A stretch of DNA of 64,000 bases from Takakia lepidozioides (GCA_030704615.1 CM060732.1:15314001-15378000), one strand, 5' to 3'; positions 32,540 to 44,940 are shown, counted from the stretch's first letter. Translations and numbers: made by a program. The notes: a model not told the origin generated them from the letters alone.

Positions 32540-34881
32540 ACCTCATTGTGTTTTTCACTGCAAGTTCTCCCTTTTGGAGAAAGGTCATTTGTCTTTCGAG
32601 CCACCATTCTTCCTGGCATGGAGGAACCCTGGGGCTGACTCCATGTACACTGACGATATTGTGAAGGAGTGGCATCTGGAACATTTGCGTGATTGCCCTT
32701 GGTATGTGGACCTTCCGCCGGCATGCTCGACCCATCCGAGTTTCAATTGAAGCTGGATGCTGAGGCCCGACGAAACCGGGCTTGCCTCCGCTGGGTGCAA
32801 AAGAGGCAAAAGCAATTGCGAACTCCAGGAAAGCGGCAGAGCTTGCTCAGGCAGGAATTCAGGAGAAATTGAATGAGAAGAGTAAAGGCCAAAAGAAAAG
32901 GACAAGGAAACAGGTGAGTGCAGTAACACCCAAAAAACAGAAAACCATCGGGGCATTGGAGCAGGCGCAGGAGGGGACCCAAGAGAGTGACTCGGATGAC
33001 GACTTTGTTCAAGGTCCTGCGACTGCTGTTGCTACTACCCAGTCACCGGTCGTCCGGGTTCCCAAGTCAGTTCGGAGTGGGACTGGCTCTGCCAAGAAGT
33101 TGGCATTTGAGGGCGAGCCTACACGGCGGTATTCGGCGGCGACGTTTACGCACAGGCCAAAGCTAGAACCTCCAACCATCATCCAATGCGTCAATGAGAG
33201 CTTCCTTGACGCTCTCGCTGCCAGGGCGAAGAAGGTGGCACACAACAAGTCTCTGGCGGAGCAAAAGGGGAAAGCCAAGAAGAGGGCTGCCGGTACAAAG
33301 CCTAAAGACACCCCTGGTTTTGAAGCCATGATGGAATTCTTCACGGCTGTGAGCACGGATTGCAAGAGCACTCGGGGGGGGGGGTTGAGGTGGAGAGAGC
33401 TTGCGACATGATTCTCCTCGACATTCCAGATGGGGAGCTGCTGGAGGGCCTAGATGGTGTGCCCACCTGGAACAGGTTTACTGAGGACTACTGGAAAGCC
33501 AGGTTTGGGCTGGCGGGGATGCTTCTGGATGACGGTGGATGTGTGGTTGTCCTTGCCACAAGAGGGAAGACCACAGAGAATGCGGTGGCAAGGTGGACAC
33601 CGAAAAGTGTCACCCCGGTCCTCCTCAGAAAATGGTTCTGCATCAATACACAGGGGTTGCAAACAGAGGGCCAAAGTGTAAGTTATCAATCTATTGCATT
33701 CACCTCATATTGTGGTGTATCTAAACAAGATCCCGGAGTTGATCCCTATTTTGTTGGATGTGCAGACATTGGTGTTTGAGGCATATTGCTTTGTGAAGAG
33801 AGGGTCTACGTTCAAATTCCGCAACGACGGTCGTCTTGTTGATGCCGCTGTGGACCCTGTTACCTACGATGTCCTCTACAACTATGTGCCCCACTCCAGT
33901 ATGCCAAAGGACACAAAGACAGGCAAACCATGGCGGTACAGCCGGACCCGGAACCCTGCTTTCATCCAAACCCTCATGGAGACGTGCTCGGATGTCCAAG
34001 GGCGGATTCTGGACCTCACATGCGGCACGGGTAAGCCTTCACGTGCTCAGTTTGTCCCCTGGCCCGATTGCAATTGCATGCCGCAAGCTATTAACCGCCC
34101 GCTTTGTTCCTCAGGTGCTTCAATGTGGGCAGGGACGTTGTCCGACAGGCATGTGTTCGCCTTCGAGCCAGATACTGCCCTCCACAACTCGGAACTTGCA
34201 GCGGCTGAATGTCTGCCAAAAGAGGAAGAGGCATCCTCGGAGGATGAGGAAAAATCCGAGAAGGAGCAGGGGGAGGAACAAGTTGGGATCGAGGCCGAGG
34301 AGCCCCCGGTGTACGAGTGAGTGGTCGCATTGTAGGTTGCCTCCAGATTTCGTGAGGCACCTCCCTTATTTCATTGAAAACCCTTTCTGCTTCTGCTGGT
34401 ATTGACATTCTTGAAGTGGATTTGTTCTTACTGTAGGATGCCAAGTACGGCAGGAGGGACGTCTACACCGGAGTTCATGGGCAGGAGGAACGTGCCTTTT
34501 TTTGCCAGGGGGGATTTCATGCCTAGTCCAGAAAGGGACTACATCCTTCCTACTTATGCTGCCCGGCTTGCTTCGGTGTCCATTAGGAGGTGTTCCGAAC
34601 CTAGTCGTGTACAACAGATTTTAGACGAGGCAAGCCTCAAGAAAATGAAGATGAGGGAGGAGGCAGCAGCTATTAGAGCCCGTCGGGCTCGTATATTTGT
34701 GTTGGATTCTGTTGAGGAAAGTGGGGGAGAAGAGGCAGAAGATTCCCAGGAGGTGAGGTGGACAGTCCCCCAAGGAGAGGACGACATTTTTGAGAGGCAA
34801 CCGATGCATCACAGAGCTCGGAGGATGGGGGGGATGAGGGGGATGAGGAAGAAGGAGGGCCAAGTTCCTCGGAAGGTGTAG
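32540..34881 (+). pseudogene. candidate beta-class amino-methyltransferase-like gene, copy 2
   Basis: Exons: about 32570-33677, 33766-34030, 34115-34316 and 34437-34881, all GT-AG. Exon 1 is a basic, Gln/Lys-rich region, then DMILLDIPDG in the place and shape of methyltransferase motif IV (usually DPPY), then GMLLDDGGCVVVLATRGK. Exon 2 ends ILDLTCGTG, completed across the splice by ASMWAG...DRHVFAFEPD, like motif I with the following acidic residue. The order IV then I is that of beta-class N6/N4 amino-methyltransferases, but DIPD lacks the usual Pro and aromatic residue. Exon 3 is acidic; exon 4 has NVPFFARGDFM. Two breaks: near 32800, and at an 11-G run (33374-33384) that could be an assembly error. 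Function is inference. Confidence 0.45.
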
Positions 34882-34952
34882 GAGAGTAGTTCTCATTCCT
34901 GCTATGACAGTTAGGACACACTTGTATAGACGTGGCTTGCCACCAAATTTGC

Positions 34953-34958
34953 AATAAA
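34953..34958 (+). terminator. AATAAA after methyltransferase-like copy 2
   Basis: AATAAA lies about 72 bases past the stop in GCAATAAAATGTTG. The tandem copy 3 has the same signal at about 36371. From 34960 to 35317 there is no gene; it is AT-rich spacer between the tandem copies. Confidence 0.5.
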
Positions 34959-35317
34959 ATGTTGTATTTCATTGCTATGACGAGTCCACATGACCCTATT
35001 TCCATGCCTCCTAACCCTTGGGCACCGGGCGTTGTTATCGTCACGGCAGATCACGGTGGGCTCATCTTTCTCGAGCTGAGCTTCACCGCGTCTAGCTATG
35101 GCGCCGTAGTGTGGATTCCCCATGGCGTAGGGTGCACTTGGCTCGACTTAATATATGAGTGATGTTTTCATGTGCAAGTATGTAAGTTTGAGAGAGCTTG
35201 TGTGCTTATATCTTTTCTTTCCTTATCCGGAGGTGATTGTGATAGACTAGTGTTTGGTATGCACATGTGTTGTGTGGTTTTGGACAGCGATGTAGTTGTG
35301 TAGCGATATGTATGCGC

Positions 35318-36299
35318 ACGACACAGGCAAACCGTGGCAGTACAGACGGAGCCGGAGCCCTGCTTTCAAACCCTCATGGAGACGTGCTCGGATGTCCAAG
35401 GGCGGATTCTTGACCTCACATGCGGCACGGATAAGCCTTAACATGCACAGTTTGTCCCCTGGCCCGATTGCAATTGTATGCCGCATGCTACTAACCGCCC
35501 ATTTTGTCCCTCAGGTGCTTCAATGTGGGCAGGGACTTTGTCCGACAGGCATGTCTTTGCCTTCGAGCCAGATATTGCCCTCCACAACTCGGAACTTGCA
35601 GCGGATGAACGTCTGCTGAAAGACGAAGAGGCATCCTCGGAGGATGAGGAAGAATCCGAGAAGGAGGTGGGGGAGGTACAAGTTGGGATCGAGGCCGAGG
35701 AGCCCTTGGTTTACAAGTGAGTGGTCGCATTGTAAGTTGCCTTCTGATTTCGTGAGGCACCTCCCTTCGCTCTCTTATTTCATTGAAAGACCCTTTTTGG
35801 CTTCTGCTGGTATTGACATTCTTAAAGTGGATTTGTTCTTACTGCAGGATGCCAAGTACTGCAGGAGGGACGTCTACACCGCAGTTCATGGGCAGGAGGA
35901 ACGTGCCTTTTTTTGCCAGGAGGGATTTCATGCCGAGTCCAGAAAGGGACTACATCCTTCCTACTTATGCTGCCCGGCTTGTTTCGGTGTCCATTAGGAG
36001 GTCTTCCGAACCTAGTCGTGTACAACAGATTTTAGACGAGGCAAGCCTCAAGAAAAGAAGATGAGGGAGGAGGCAGCAGCTATTAGAGCCCGTCAGGCTC
36101 GTAGATTTGTCTTGGATTCTGCCGAAGAAAGTGGGGGAGAAGAGGCAGAAGATTCCCAGGAGGTGAGGTGGACAGTCCCCCAAGTAGAGGACGGAATTTT
36201 TGAGAGGCATAGTAGAACTGATGCATCTCAGAGCTCGGAGGATGGGGGGGTTGAGGGGGATGAGGAGGAAGGTGGGGCAAGTTCCTCGGAGGGTGTATG
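35318..36299 (+). pseudogene. methyltransferase-like family copy 3, tandem partial duplicate
   Basis: Repeats 33910-34881 about 1.4 kb downstream: GKPW, the LDLTCGTG region, GASMWAGTLSDRH, the acidic exon, and the NVPFFARRDFM exon, with the same intron phases. Damage: four bases are lost near 35369, the splice donor after the GCACGG exon end reads ATAAG instead of GTAAG, and a base is missing near 36058. The 3' tail stays acidic (SSEDGGVEGDEEEGG) to TGA 36297-36299. In copy 2 a frameshift turns this tail basic, so copy 3 preserves the older C-terminus. Confidence 0.6.
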
Positions 36300-36404
36300 A
36301 GAGTAGTGCCCATTCCGGCTATGACAGTTAGGACACAATTGTATAGATGTGGCTTGCCACAAAATTTGCAATAAAATATTGCATTTCATTGCTATGACGA
36401 GTCC

Positions 36405-36535
36405 ACTGGTGCCACATTCCAACTTCACATGACCCTATTTCCGTGCCTCCTAACCCTATTTCCGTGGACACACAAACTCGTGCTCTTTTTTTTTTCCGCT
36501 CATGCTCATGCCGCTCATGAAATAGCAGCCCCCCA
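36405..36535 (+). repeat. R1 repeat, 3' fragment
   Basis: Short piece containing CCTATTTCCGTGGACACAC, CGCTCATG words and the closing GAAATAGCAGCCCCCC of R1. It marks the right edge of the copy 3 duplication. From 36536 to 36882 I see only AT-rich sequence, no gene and no CACTA terminus. Confidence 0.6.
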
Positions 36536-36882
36536 ACGAATGGGCTGGGCTGCTGCTCACCATCTTAAAGATATCCAATCTTAAAGCACTATACTTTGTA
36601 GCTAGAAGTAGGGTCTGCTAGCTCATTAAATGAGTGGTTAAATCCACTCCAAATATTACTAGGAAGGTGGTTTGTAGATGTTTTTCCATTTTTTGCACTG
36701 TCACAGTCATACTCACTCTTTGTGTAGTTGTAAAGTAGAATGATGACCTCTGAAACAATCACTCACAAAGTGGTTTTCTACAAGTCTGTGAGTAGTGACA
36801 GAGTTGCTGTAAGTCCTTCCTAGGGACTTAGTCTATTAATCCTAATTCTCCCCCTCATACCAAGGAATTGATCTTTAGCATC

Positions 36883-39821
36883 ATGGAGCCTGACAGAGCG
36901 GCTGCCCACCTGCTCCGGTGTCGAGAGCGTGACGATGCTCTTTGGCAACGTGAAGAGGCCCGGTGTCGAGAGTATGGTATCAACAAGTGCACATGCCCTT
37001 GCAGGAAGTGTAAGGGTGGAGGACGACCTGTCGCGTTAGACAGAGTGAGAAAACATCTAATGGAGATTGGCAGATCCTCTGCGTTCAAATCCTGGAGAGG
37101 AGCAAGGAGGCATGCTTCTGACGATGAATGGGAAGAGGAAGCCATGGAGGTCGGTCAGGACGTAGCTTCAGCAAATGGAGGGATTAATCGGGGTCGTGTT
37201 GCTGGAATCGCAGGACGGCCTCACCGGACAAACTGGACATGAATGTTGAGGTGCAACGCATGATCCAAGAGACCTTTCAGATCATAGACACACCTGAAAT
37301 TGCAAATGGGGCAGAAGTGGAGTTAGAGGATATAGATGTTCAATGTGACACGAACACCCCAGAAGAAGCCCATGACCCGGTTGCGGGTGGAGACTCTCAC
37401 ACTTATGATCCCATCTCATTGGAAGAGGCATGTCTATCTTTATATGAAGGCTGTAAATCCTCTAAGCTTACAGCCACCATGCTTATAATGAATCTATGCG
37501 CAACACATGGGGTTACAAATGGCTTTGCGGAGGAAATGTTCTCTTTGCTGCAGAAAACCTTGTTGCCACAACCAAACGTACTACCCACATCTTTCTACCA
37601 TGCAAAGACCATGGTGAGCAAGCTTGGGCTTGCTTATGAGAAGATCGATGCTTGCCCAAAGGGGTGTGTGTTGTTTAGGGGGGACTTGAAAACTTCAGAG
37701 AGTTGCCCCAAGTGTCGAAGCGCCCGATTCAAAAATGTGGGGAGATCCAAGGTACCTGTTAAGGTGCTTCGACATTTTCCATTGATATCACGCCTTTTGC
37801 GTATGTATAGATGCTCTTCTATTGCAAAATTAATGACCTGGCACAGTCGGAATGCAAGCAACGATGGCCTTGTGCGCCATGCAGCTGATTCAAAGGCTTG
37901 GAAACACATTGATGCTACTTGGCCCGACTTTGCAGCAGAGCCTCGCAATGTAAGGCTTGGTTTTTCCTTCGATGGAGTCAACCCGTTTGGTGATAAGAAC
38001 AATTGCTGGTCAACATGGCCAGTGTTGACGCTGGTATACAACCTACCTCGGTGGCTCACTGCAAAGAAGTTCTTTGTCATGCTTACTCTCTTGATTCCAG
38101 GAAAGCAGTCAGTTACAAGTGAGCACATAGATGTGTACTTAGCACCACTGATGGAGGAGTTACTTGTTTTGTGGAGGGGGGTTCGCATATGACATATGCA
38201 GACCTGTTGGTGAGAGAACCTTCATACTACGCGCCATACTACTGTGGAGCATCCACGATTTTCCTACTTATGGCCTACTTGCAAGATGTGTCACAAAAGG
38301 CTACAAAAGGGTGTCCAGTATGCGGTCCTCATGTAGATGCAAGACACTCTAAAGTTCTAGGCAAAACTGTCTATCAAGGTCACCACAGGCTCCTCCCTCA
38401 GGCCCATCCATACCGCAAGAACCACATACACTTCAATGGACAAGTGGAGATGCGTGAGAAGCCACATCCGTTCACACCGGTTGAACAAGAGGCCGCTGGT
38501 GTTGAGGCTGAAGGTTATGACCTTGACCCCCGTGCTTTTCCTGATGCTGAAGTTCATCCAGCCGAGGTTCATGGTATCAAAAGACGCAGCTGCCTATGGG
38601 ATTTACCATACTGGAAGGTACCCCCTGCACTTGTACTTGTTTGAGTTCAATGTTATTTGTAAATGGAAAAGGTAGTGCCCTTGTAGTGGTTACTTCTTAC
38701 TTTCCGAATGGTAAAGTAGCAGTGATGCATGTAATTTGGACTTCACATTAATAACTCGTGGAGTGGTAAGAGGTAGTATCCATGATGCTTAGAAAGTTGT
38801 TTAAACACTTGAGAGGCTAATAATGCACTAAATGAGTTGTTTGAACCACTGAGGAGGGACTGTCATGCATCACGGCCACTTTAGACATGGAAGTATATAG
38901 TGCTCATAAAGGAATCTGATTTGTATAGGACTGCAATCTGTCGGAATGTTCCTGAAATGGTGTCACCAATTGCAGGATTTGTTGCAACGCTACTTACTGG
39001 ATCCCATGCATTGCGAAAAGAATTTTTGTGAAAACTTGTTGAAGACGATTTTCGGACGGAAGGACACGGTGAAGGTGAGGAACGACATGGAGGTAATCGG
39101 CATCAGACGTCACTTGTGGCTTCGGCCTGATCCACAGAACCCTTCATGTATCATGAAACCAGCAGCACCGTATATTCTCACTCCCGCTGAAATCACGATA
39201 TTTCTTGATACTTTGGGGGCTATCAAAACTCCTTCGGGATTTGCAGGTACATTTCAGAAACACATACACCCGTCTAGGAAACATTTGACGAGTATGAAGT
39301 CCCATGATTATCACGTTTTAATGCAACAAATTTTACCTATGTGTATTCGTCATTGCATGGCTCCAGGCCCACGTGGGGTCATTATGCGTGTGAGTCGCAT
39401 TTTCCGCCGGATTTGTGCCAAAGTATGGGACCCTAATGAAATAGATTCATTGCGTGAGGATGTTGCTATAACCTTGTGTTTGTTAAAGAAAGGGTTCCCC
39501 CCTTCTTTATTTGATGTCATGACCCATTTGCTAGTTCATCTCGTAGATGAACTAGACACATGTGGTCCGGTGTCTTCACGGTGGATGTATCCCATGGAGC
39601 GTTACATGAAAGATCTCAAGGGATACGTTAGGAATTACGCAAAGCCAGAAGGGAGTATGGCTGCAGGGTATGTTCTTGATGAGGCCATGGGGTTTATGAG
39701 TGAGTATATGCAATCATTTGATGCAACTCAACAGCAGATTTGGGATGCAAATGCGGAGGAAGGGGTTGAGAACGAGGTCTTGGAAGGTGTCGGCAAAAAG
39801 CGGGACATGAGTGGAGCTTAG
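36883..39821 (+). pseudogene. CACTA-1: En/Spm-type TNP2 transposase, frameshifted
   Basis: Moves CACTA DNA transposons. ATG 36883 opens a transposase-associated Cys motif (CTCPCRKCKGGG, then VRKHLMEIGRSSAFKSW). From 37239: DACPKGCVLFRGDL, CPKCRSARF, then RNVRLGFSFDGVNPFG, STWPVLTLVYNLPRWL and IPGKQ...HIDVYLAPLMEELL. A G-run near 38174 shifts the frame to TFILRAILLWSIHDFPTYG, and another change near 38305 leads to CPVCG, GKTVYQGHHRLL and DLPYWK. An intron (about 38617-38975) precedes LLDPMHCEKNFCENLL and a DUF4218-like region (PPSLFDVMTHLLVHLV, SRWMYPMERYMKDLK). Both termini are missing. Confidence 0.85.
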
Positions 39822-40645
39822 AGAGATGCATTTGTATGTGCTGAACAATACCAATGTGATGGTTCCTTGGGTGCAGTGAGTTCTTCTTTTCATTGCACCT
39901 TATTCATATCAAGTTCAATTGCAATTGTGACTGTCACCAGCGTAATAAAACCACCTACAAAGTCACAAATGTCAGTGGTTCATTGTGATTATAACCACTT
40001 CTGTAGTAACTGAATGTCTAAGTGAGTGACTTTTTGGAAGAGCAACTTCATCACAGACCCCTCGGATGGAAATTCGGCACCATATTTCCATCCGGGGGAT
40101 GAAGTTTGGCACCATCGATGGCATGGGCTGCGAGCAAGACAAGGGTATCTCCTGCTGTAGCTTCAGTCTAGCCATGTGAGACGTTGGTCGCGGCCCGTAG
40201 TACAAAGGTTTCAGTTTGCGCTGCGGCCTCGATGGGGGGTTTCTGAGGAGAGCATCGCCCTTCTCCACGCGGCATAAGTCCGACTAACAGTAAAATCAAA
40301 CGCATAATGCGTTGTGGCATTCGGGGAAAGGAACTTCATCCACATGTCGCATCAGTGGATCCAGGCGCAGCCGGGAAGCTAGCATGGAATCCGTGCGGAC
40401 AATCCGGGTTCAAAAAGGAAGACGACGGAACATAAATGCGGGCCGCCGGGAATAATTGTGACAGGTTGGGAACTTGCCCAGGGCGACACCTGTCCGAGTC
40501 ATACCCCGACAAGACTTCATCCGCCTGAAAAAATGTGTCGTATTTCCGTTCGGGGTGATGAACTCTGGGACCTTTCTGACCAGGATGACATCCTCCCGGA
40601 GATCCCCAGGGCCCAAAGCCGGAGCATACAGGCTGGATTTGGTGT
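39822..40645. other. non-coding region with degenerate near-palindromes
   Basis: No gene. At 40066-40095 there is GGATGGAAATTCGGCACC followed by ATATTTCCATCC, the same type as the units at 0.7-0.87 and 45.93 kb. A weaker one lies at about 40508-40545. The sequence downstream of CACTA-1 shows no TGTAGTG terminus. Confidence 0.45.
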
Positions 40646-42219
40646 TTGTGCCCCTCAACGCGTCTTGGCTCGCCTAGGACAAGATGAGGAATTTGAAGCA
40701 AATGGATGACATTCGGGGATATGTTCAGGCTTTCAATGTGTTGTTGCTCGAAGTCACGGACATGGCAGAACCAGAAATGGTCTTCAACTTTGTGGCGGGA
40801 CTGGCCCCATGGGCCAGGCGGAAGTTGGAGGAGAAGCCACCTAAGACTTTGAACGAGGCAATTGAGAGGGTTGAATGTTTCTCGGATGTCCCTAGGGGCC
40901 AAAGACAAGGCCGTACGGAGCTGAACCACAAGAAGGCCCGGCGGGAGGGTGACTCCTTCCGACCAGAAAAGAAGTGGGATAGGCCACGCGGCGACAATGG
41001 CACGTGGAAATCAAAGGGAGGACCTTCACACGTTAAGGCGGCACCCGATGCTCCAAAAGGAAAAGCAGGTGCGACGGCTTATGGCAGACAGAAGGCGACC
41101 TTCGATGGAGTGTGCTTCAATTGCGGGGAGCCCGGGCACATGGCTAAGAAGTGCACAAAACCCCGACAATTGAACATGACTCGGGCGGCCACGGAGCTGT
41201 CCGAAGATTCAATCAACCACTTGGTGAAGGCGGTGGTTGCCAAGACTTGCAAGGTAGGCAACTACTCTTGTTCCGGAAATTATCCCATCCACGAACATTA
41301 ACTGACTGTGGACACAGGAGCATCGTACTCCTTCATGACACCAGCAACTGCACGAAAGCTGGGGCTCCCAACAAGTGACGTGGGGGCCTCTATTGAGGTG
41401 CGTTCTGCCAAAAGAGAACCACAATTGGCGACGAGGTTGGAGTTCGATATTCCTCTTCAACTAGGGAGTTGGGAGGGACGTGAGAACTTCACCATCTGCG
41501 AGATCGATGGAATGGATCTCATTTTGGGGATGACATTTTTGAGCAAATCCGGAGCGGTCATAGATGGCCGCAAGAGAGTAGTCACGCTGCCGTGTGGGAA
41601 TGGTGGCGAAGTTTTACGAGTGTCGGAAACGCCCAAACCCGTGGGAGGGCGAATAAACCTTCTATCAGCAAGGGAGTAGGCCGTGGAGGAGCCACACGAG
41701 CCCCAGTTTTTGCTTTACGTAAGACAAGTGAAGGGAGAAGGCGATAGGGAGCCGAGCCCAGATTGGATCAAGGGGATCTTGGAGAAATACCAGGATGTGA
41801 TGCCGGAGGATTTACCAAGTGGTTTGCCACCGCGAAGGGGAGTAGACCACAAGATTGAGGTGATACCGGGATCGGAGCCGCCTGCCAAGGCGCCCTACCG
41901 GTTGAGCCACAGAGAGTTGGTCGAGCTGAAGACTCAGCTCAAGGATCTAATGTCAAAGGGGTACATCCGGCCGAGTAAGTCACCTTATGGAGCCCCGGTG
42001 CTATTCGCAGACAAGAAGGATGGGACGCTGCGGATGTGTGTCGATTACAGGGCTCTGAATAAGGTGACTATAAAAAACTGGTATCCTTTGCCAAGGATCG
42101 ACGACCTTTTCGATCGGTTGGCAGGAGCGAAGTATTTCATCCGGATCGATTTGCGCTCCGGCTATCATCAAATTCGAGTGGCGGAAGGAGATGAGGAGAA
42201 GACCGCGTGCAGGACAAGG
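40646..42219 (+). pseudogene. gypsy G1 gag-pol fragment (copy D)
   Basis: Begins inside gag (VPLNASWLA, with a TAG where the long copy has Arg). It then has the zinc knuckle [14 protein letters not shown], a short deletion removing the linker, an aspartic protease with DTGASYSFMTPATARKLG, and RT up to [11 protein letters not shown] and CRTR. A stop near 41679 separates protease from RT. The end at 42219 abuts an LTR in opposite orientation, so the copy is truncated at both ends. It closely matches 47.9-49.56 kb. Confidence 0.8.
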
Positions 42220-42222
42220 TGG

Positions 42223-42946
42223 TGTCACGCACCTCACTTCGGTAAGCTCCCCTTCAAGTCATAGTTACTCGTTTCGATGCGCGCGCCTAACTCCCAACCT
42301 GCCCGCCGGGCCAATTCGGAGCTTCGGCTGCTCACCGGGACATAACGGTCCCCCTTTACTCTTCCAAAAGACCCTCCACCAATTTGGGCCTAGTGGAAAT
42401 TCCCTTTGGTAGATGGCAGTCCAGAATAGCTCCCCACTCCTTGGTCGCTTTCCGGTTGCTCGCTTACTCACTAGTTTTTGGTCACCAACGGGCTTGCACC
42501 GTTCTCGGGGTTACTACTCCCTATATATACTTCTGTGACTGTCCGCGGGGGTTTCACAAACAACCCTGCCATGTTATGGCGAACCACCACGAAGACCCTC
42601 GACTCCCGGTGATGAGTCGCGGTGAGTCTTGGCCCACCCACCACGGCCCCATTGGACCGTGATGAGTCCCAAAACTCCCCACGACTCCCACCACAAGGTC
42701 TCCGCCCCATGGTGAGTCCTATGCCACCCCCACTAAGTCCCACTAAGCTACCACCACCCCTCGTGGAACCACCCCCACCGAAACCCGGTGTGCGGGGCTC
42801 CACCTAGTGAGCGCCTCCGCCTCCTTGAGTGCCTTGGGCACTCAAGGGTGCTTCAGCCCCCGCATCTATTGTTGCCACTGCCCCCACCACAGGGGCAGCC
42901 CCTCTTGTGTCCCGACCCCCTGCCCTCAAGGCAAAGGGCCACGACA
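42223..42946 (-). mobile_element. gypsy G1 LTR, inverted relative to adjoining fragment
   Basis: An LTR in minus orientation, starting TGTCGTGGCC and ending GTGCGTGACA, with a TATATATA box near 42524. The bases on its two sides (GGTGG, TAAGA) do not match, and no PBS follows, so it is neither a clean solo LTR nor the LTR of copy D. It is probably joined to D by rearrangement. Confidence 0.8.
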
Positions 42947-43819
42947 TAAGATTAAATGCAAAACATGAATGGGTTAGTTAGTTTTGTTATCAATGCCGCA
43001 ACTACGTGCTGTTACCCAACATGCCACCTATATGCATGAAAGGAGGTGCATAACTACTGGAATTGAAACCCCATCCAACACCTAAACCCTACGAGAGTTG
43101 CTTCTCTGTAGCAGAACGTGAACCCACTCTGAGCATTACAAATTACCCCAAACATTGTCTGTCACTTTATTCAGACCAGCAATCACTAGAGAACAACATC
43201 ATTTAGATAGTTCCACCACCATGTCTACTTCCACATCCCTGGTATCAGTTCTTGCTCTACCCTTCCACTCATCCTCCTCCATTCTACTTCATTCTCACCT
43301 CCGCAACCAGGAAAAGAAAAAGCCCCCAGCTTCGCCCGCCCGGCCTATATCCATCCCCTTCCTCGTCTCCAGCCATCCACCACCAGCCGCATCGCCTGAC
43401 AATCCTTATCACCATGTTGAAGCTCCAGTTTCCAAATAAAGCTTGTACAATAAACACCCCACTACCCTAGCCAAAAACGCCCATCCTCCCATCTACTGAG
43501 AATCCCAAACCATTGAACAGATTGGCTTGCATCAAGTTGCGAGTTGGCTATTTGTCCGCACCTCCATTACAACACCGCTTACATCAGCTACCCTACGGCT
43601 TGCAACGCACCTTCCCGACACTATAGGGATCAACAATGAATGTACCCGCCATTCATCGTTGAGGGATCGCTAACTTCATCCCTGGGCTTTAGCAGAAATT
43701 CACACACACAACGATTCACCTCAAAAATCTTACATTTGGGAATTAGCTTAAAAATGTCAAGCTTCAAACCAAAAATAAATTGAACCACAATTTCGCCCTA
43801 CAAAACCGAAGAGACGGCG
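42947..43819. other. non-coding spacer
   Basis: About 870 bases. A plus-strand frame of 94 residues at 43155-43439 is Ser/Pro-rich, of low complexity and without homologues that I recognise. I see no gene or repeat structure here. Confidence 0.4.
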
Positions 43820-44182
43820 ATCTCCCTCAAAAGTGAACGAGACAAGGATGGGGAATGCACTTCGTATGAACTGTACAATCCAGAGCTCAACAGAAGTGCC
43901 CCCACCAGGCTTCAGACATGTGTATCAGATGGCCACGGCAGGCTCACCTGTCCGCAATGAGGTGTACACAATCACCATTTCAGAATTACCCACCTGCAAT
44001 TGCACCGACTTCCAGATCATGGCGAACAAGGGGGCATCATACTGCCCTTGCAAGCATCTGTATTGTACGTGTACCTAAAGAGACTCCGATGTAATTCCAC
44101 AACTCATCACTTCATACATGCACCAGGGTTGAGCCCCCAAGAGGTGTACACTCTTCTGAATGTGGATCCAGGGGACCAGTGA
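43820..44182 (+). pseudogene. MULE-3-type transposase, C-terminal fragment with SWIM finger
   Basis: Reads PPSKVNETRMGNALRMNC, YTITISELPTCNCTDFQ, then CPCKHLYC and HHFIHAPGLSPQEVYTLLN. This is nearly the same as the end of MULE-3 at 56937-57300. A frameshift near 44070 splits it inside the finger. Only the tail is present, and its downstream flank is shared too. Confidence 0.8.
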
Positions 44183-44940
44183 GCTTGGCTTGCGGGCCAC
44201 AAGACAATGTTACGTCCTTTTCAGAGTTTCAGTTATGGTAGAACTGTACTGCTGCAAGTACCTCTGACTTTGGCCACAGAAAGGTTCGACTTATGTCTTG
44301 CCTACCAGTAACCTATTTTGCTCGAACTCAGATAATACTATGCTATTAACTTCTGTTTCCACGTGCTTGTATTTTGGTTTTTTGGGGGGTTCCTGTTTTT
44401 CTGCTCTCCCAAACTTTGCTTTCCTCATTGGACCCCCGGCAAGGAAATGCGGCGCCGCATTTCCAAGTAACATCGTAGATATTGGTAGTTGCAGCCTTCG
44501 TCATAGTAAGATAGTCACACCGAGTCTTCAGGGAGCCGACTGTTGCCAACAGCGAACCCCTCAAAAATCTCGCATGTGCGAACCGTAATGCGGCACCGCA
44601 TTTCCCAGTTGAGTCGCAAACTTTTCCCACCGAATGCAGGAAGAAGAAAGAATTTTAAAGCACTGCAGTCTCTATTGTTGCATGGGGATCATACAATCGC
44701 GGCAGAAGGGTCAGCTTCATTCCAATGTTAGGGCATATAAAACCGCGGAATACTCTATACAGGCCAGTATGCGGCATCCTTTTGCTGTGGTATACTGGAT
44801 TTCTCGTTGCACGGTCAGTCATTTCCATGAGCAGATCTAAAAAACCATGAGCGGAATTGTTACTGACGACATATCTTCGCCGCATTACAGAATCTGGAAC
44901 TTCCAAAAACGGCAATGTCAAATAAAAAACTATTATGGTC
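43820..44940 (+). repeat. segment duplicated in inverted orientation at 56.24-57.3 kb
   Basis: Includes the MULE tail, then about 750 non-coding bases with TACTGCTGCAAGTA, CCGACTTATGTCTTGCC-type sequence, a perfect GAAATGCGGCGCCGCATTTC palindrome at about 44443-44464 and a weaker one at about 44587. Similarity to the reverse complement of 57300-56241 ends on both sides at AAAAACTATTAT. Here the next base starts a YDG gene; there it does not. Confidence 0.75.

Noticed and set aside
39972-40268. 98-residue minus-strand frame
   Set aside because: Runs through a near-palindrome and has no protein-like conservation.
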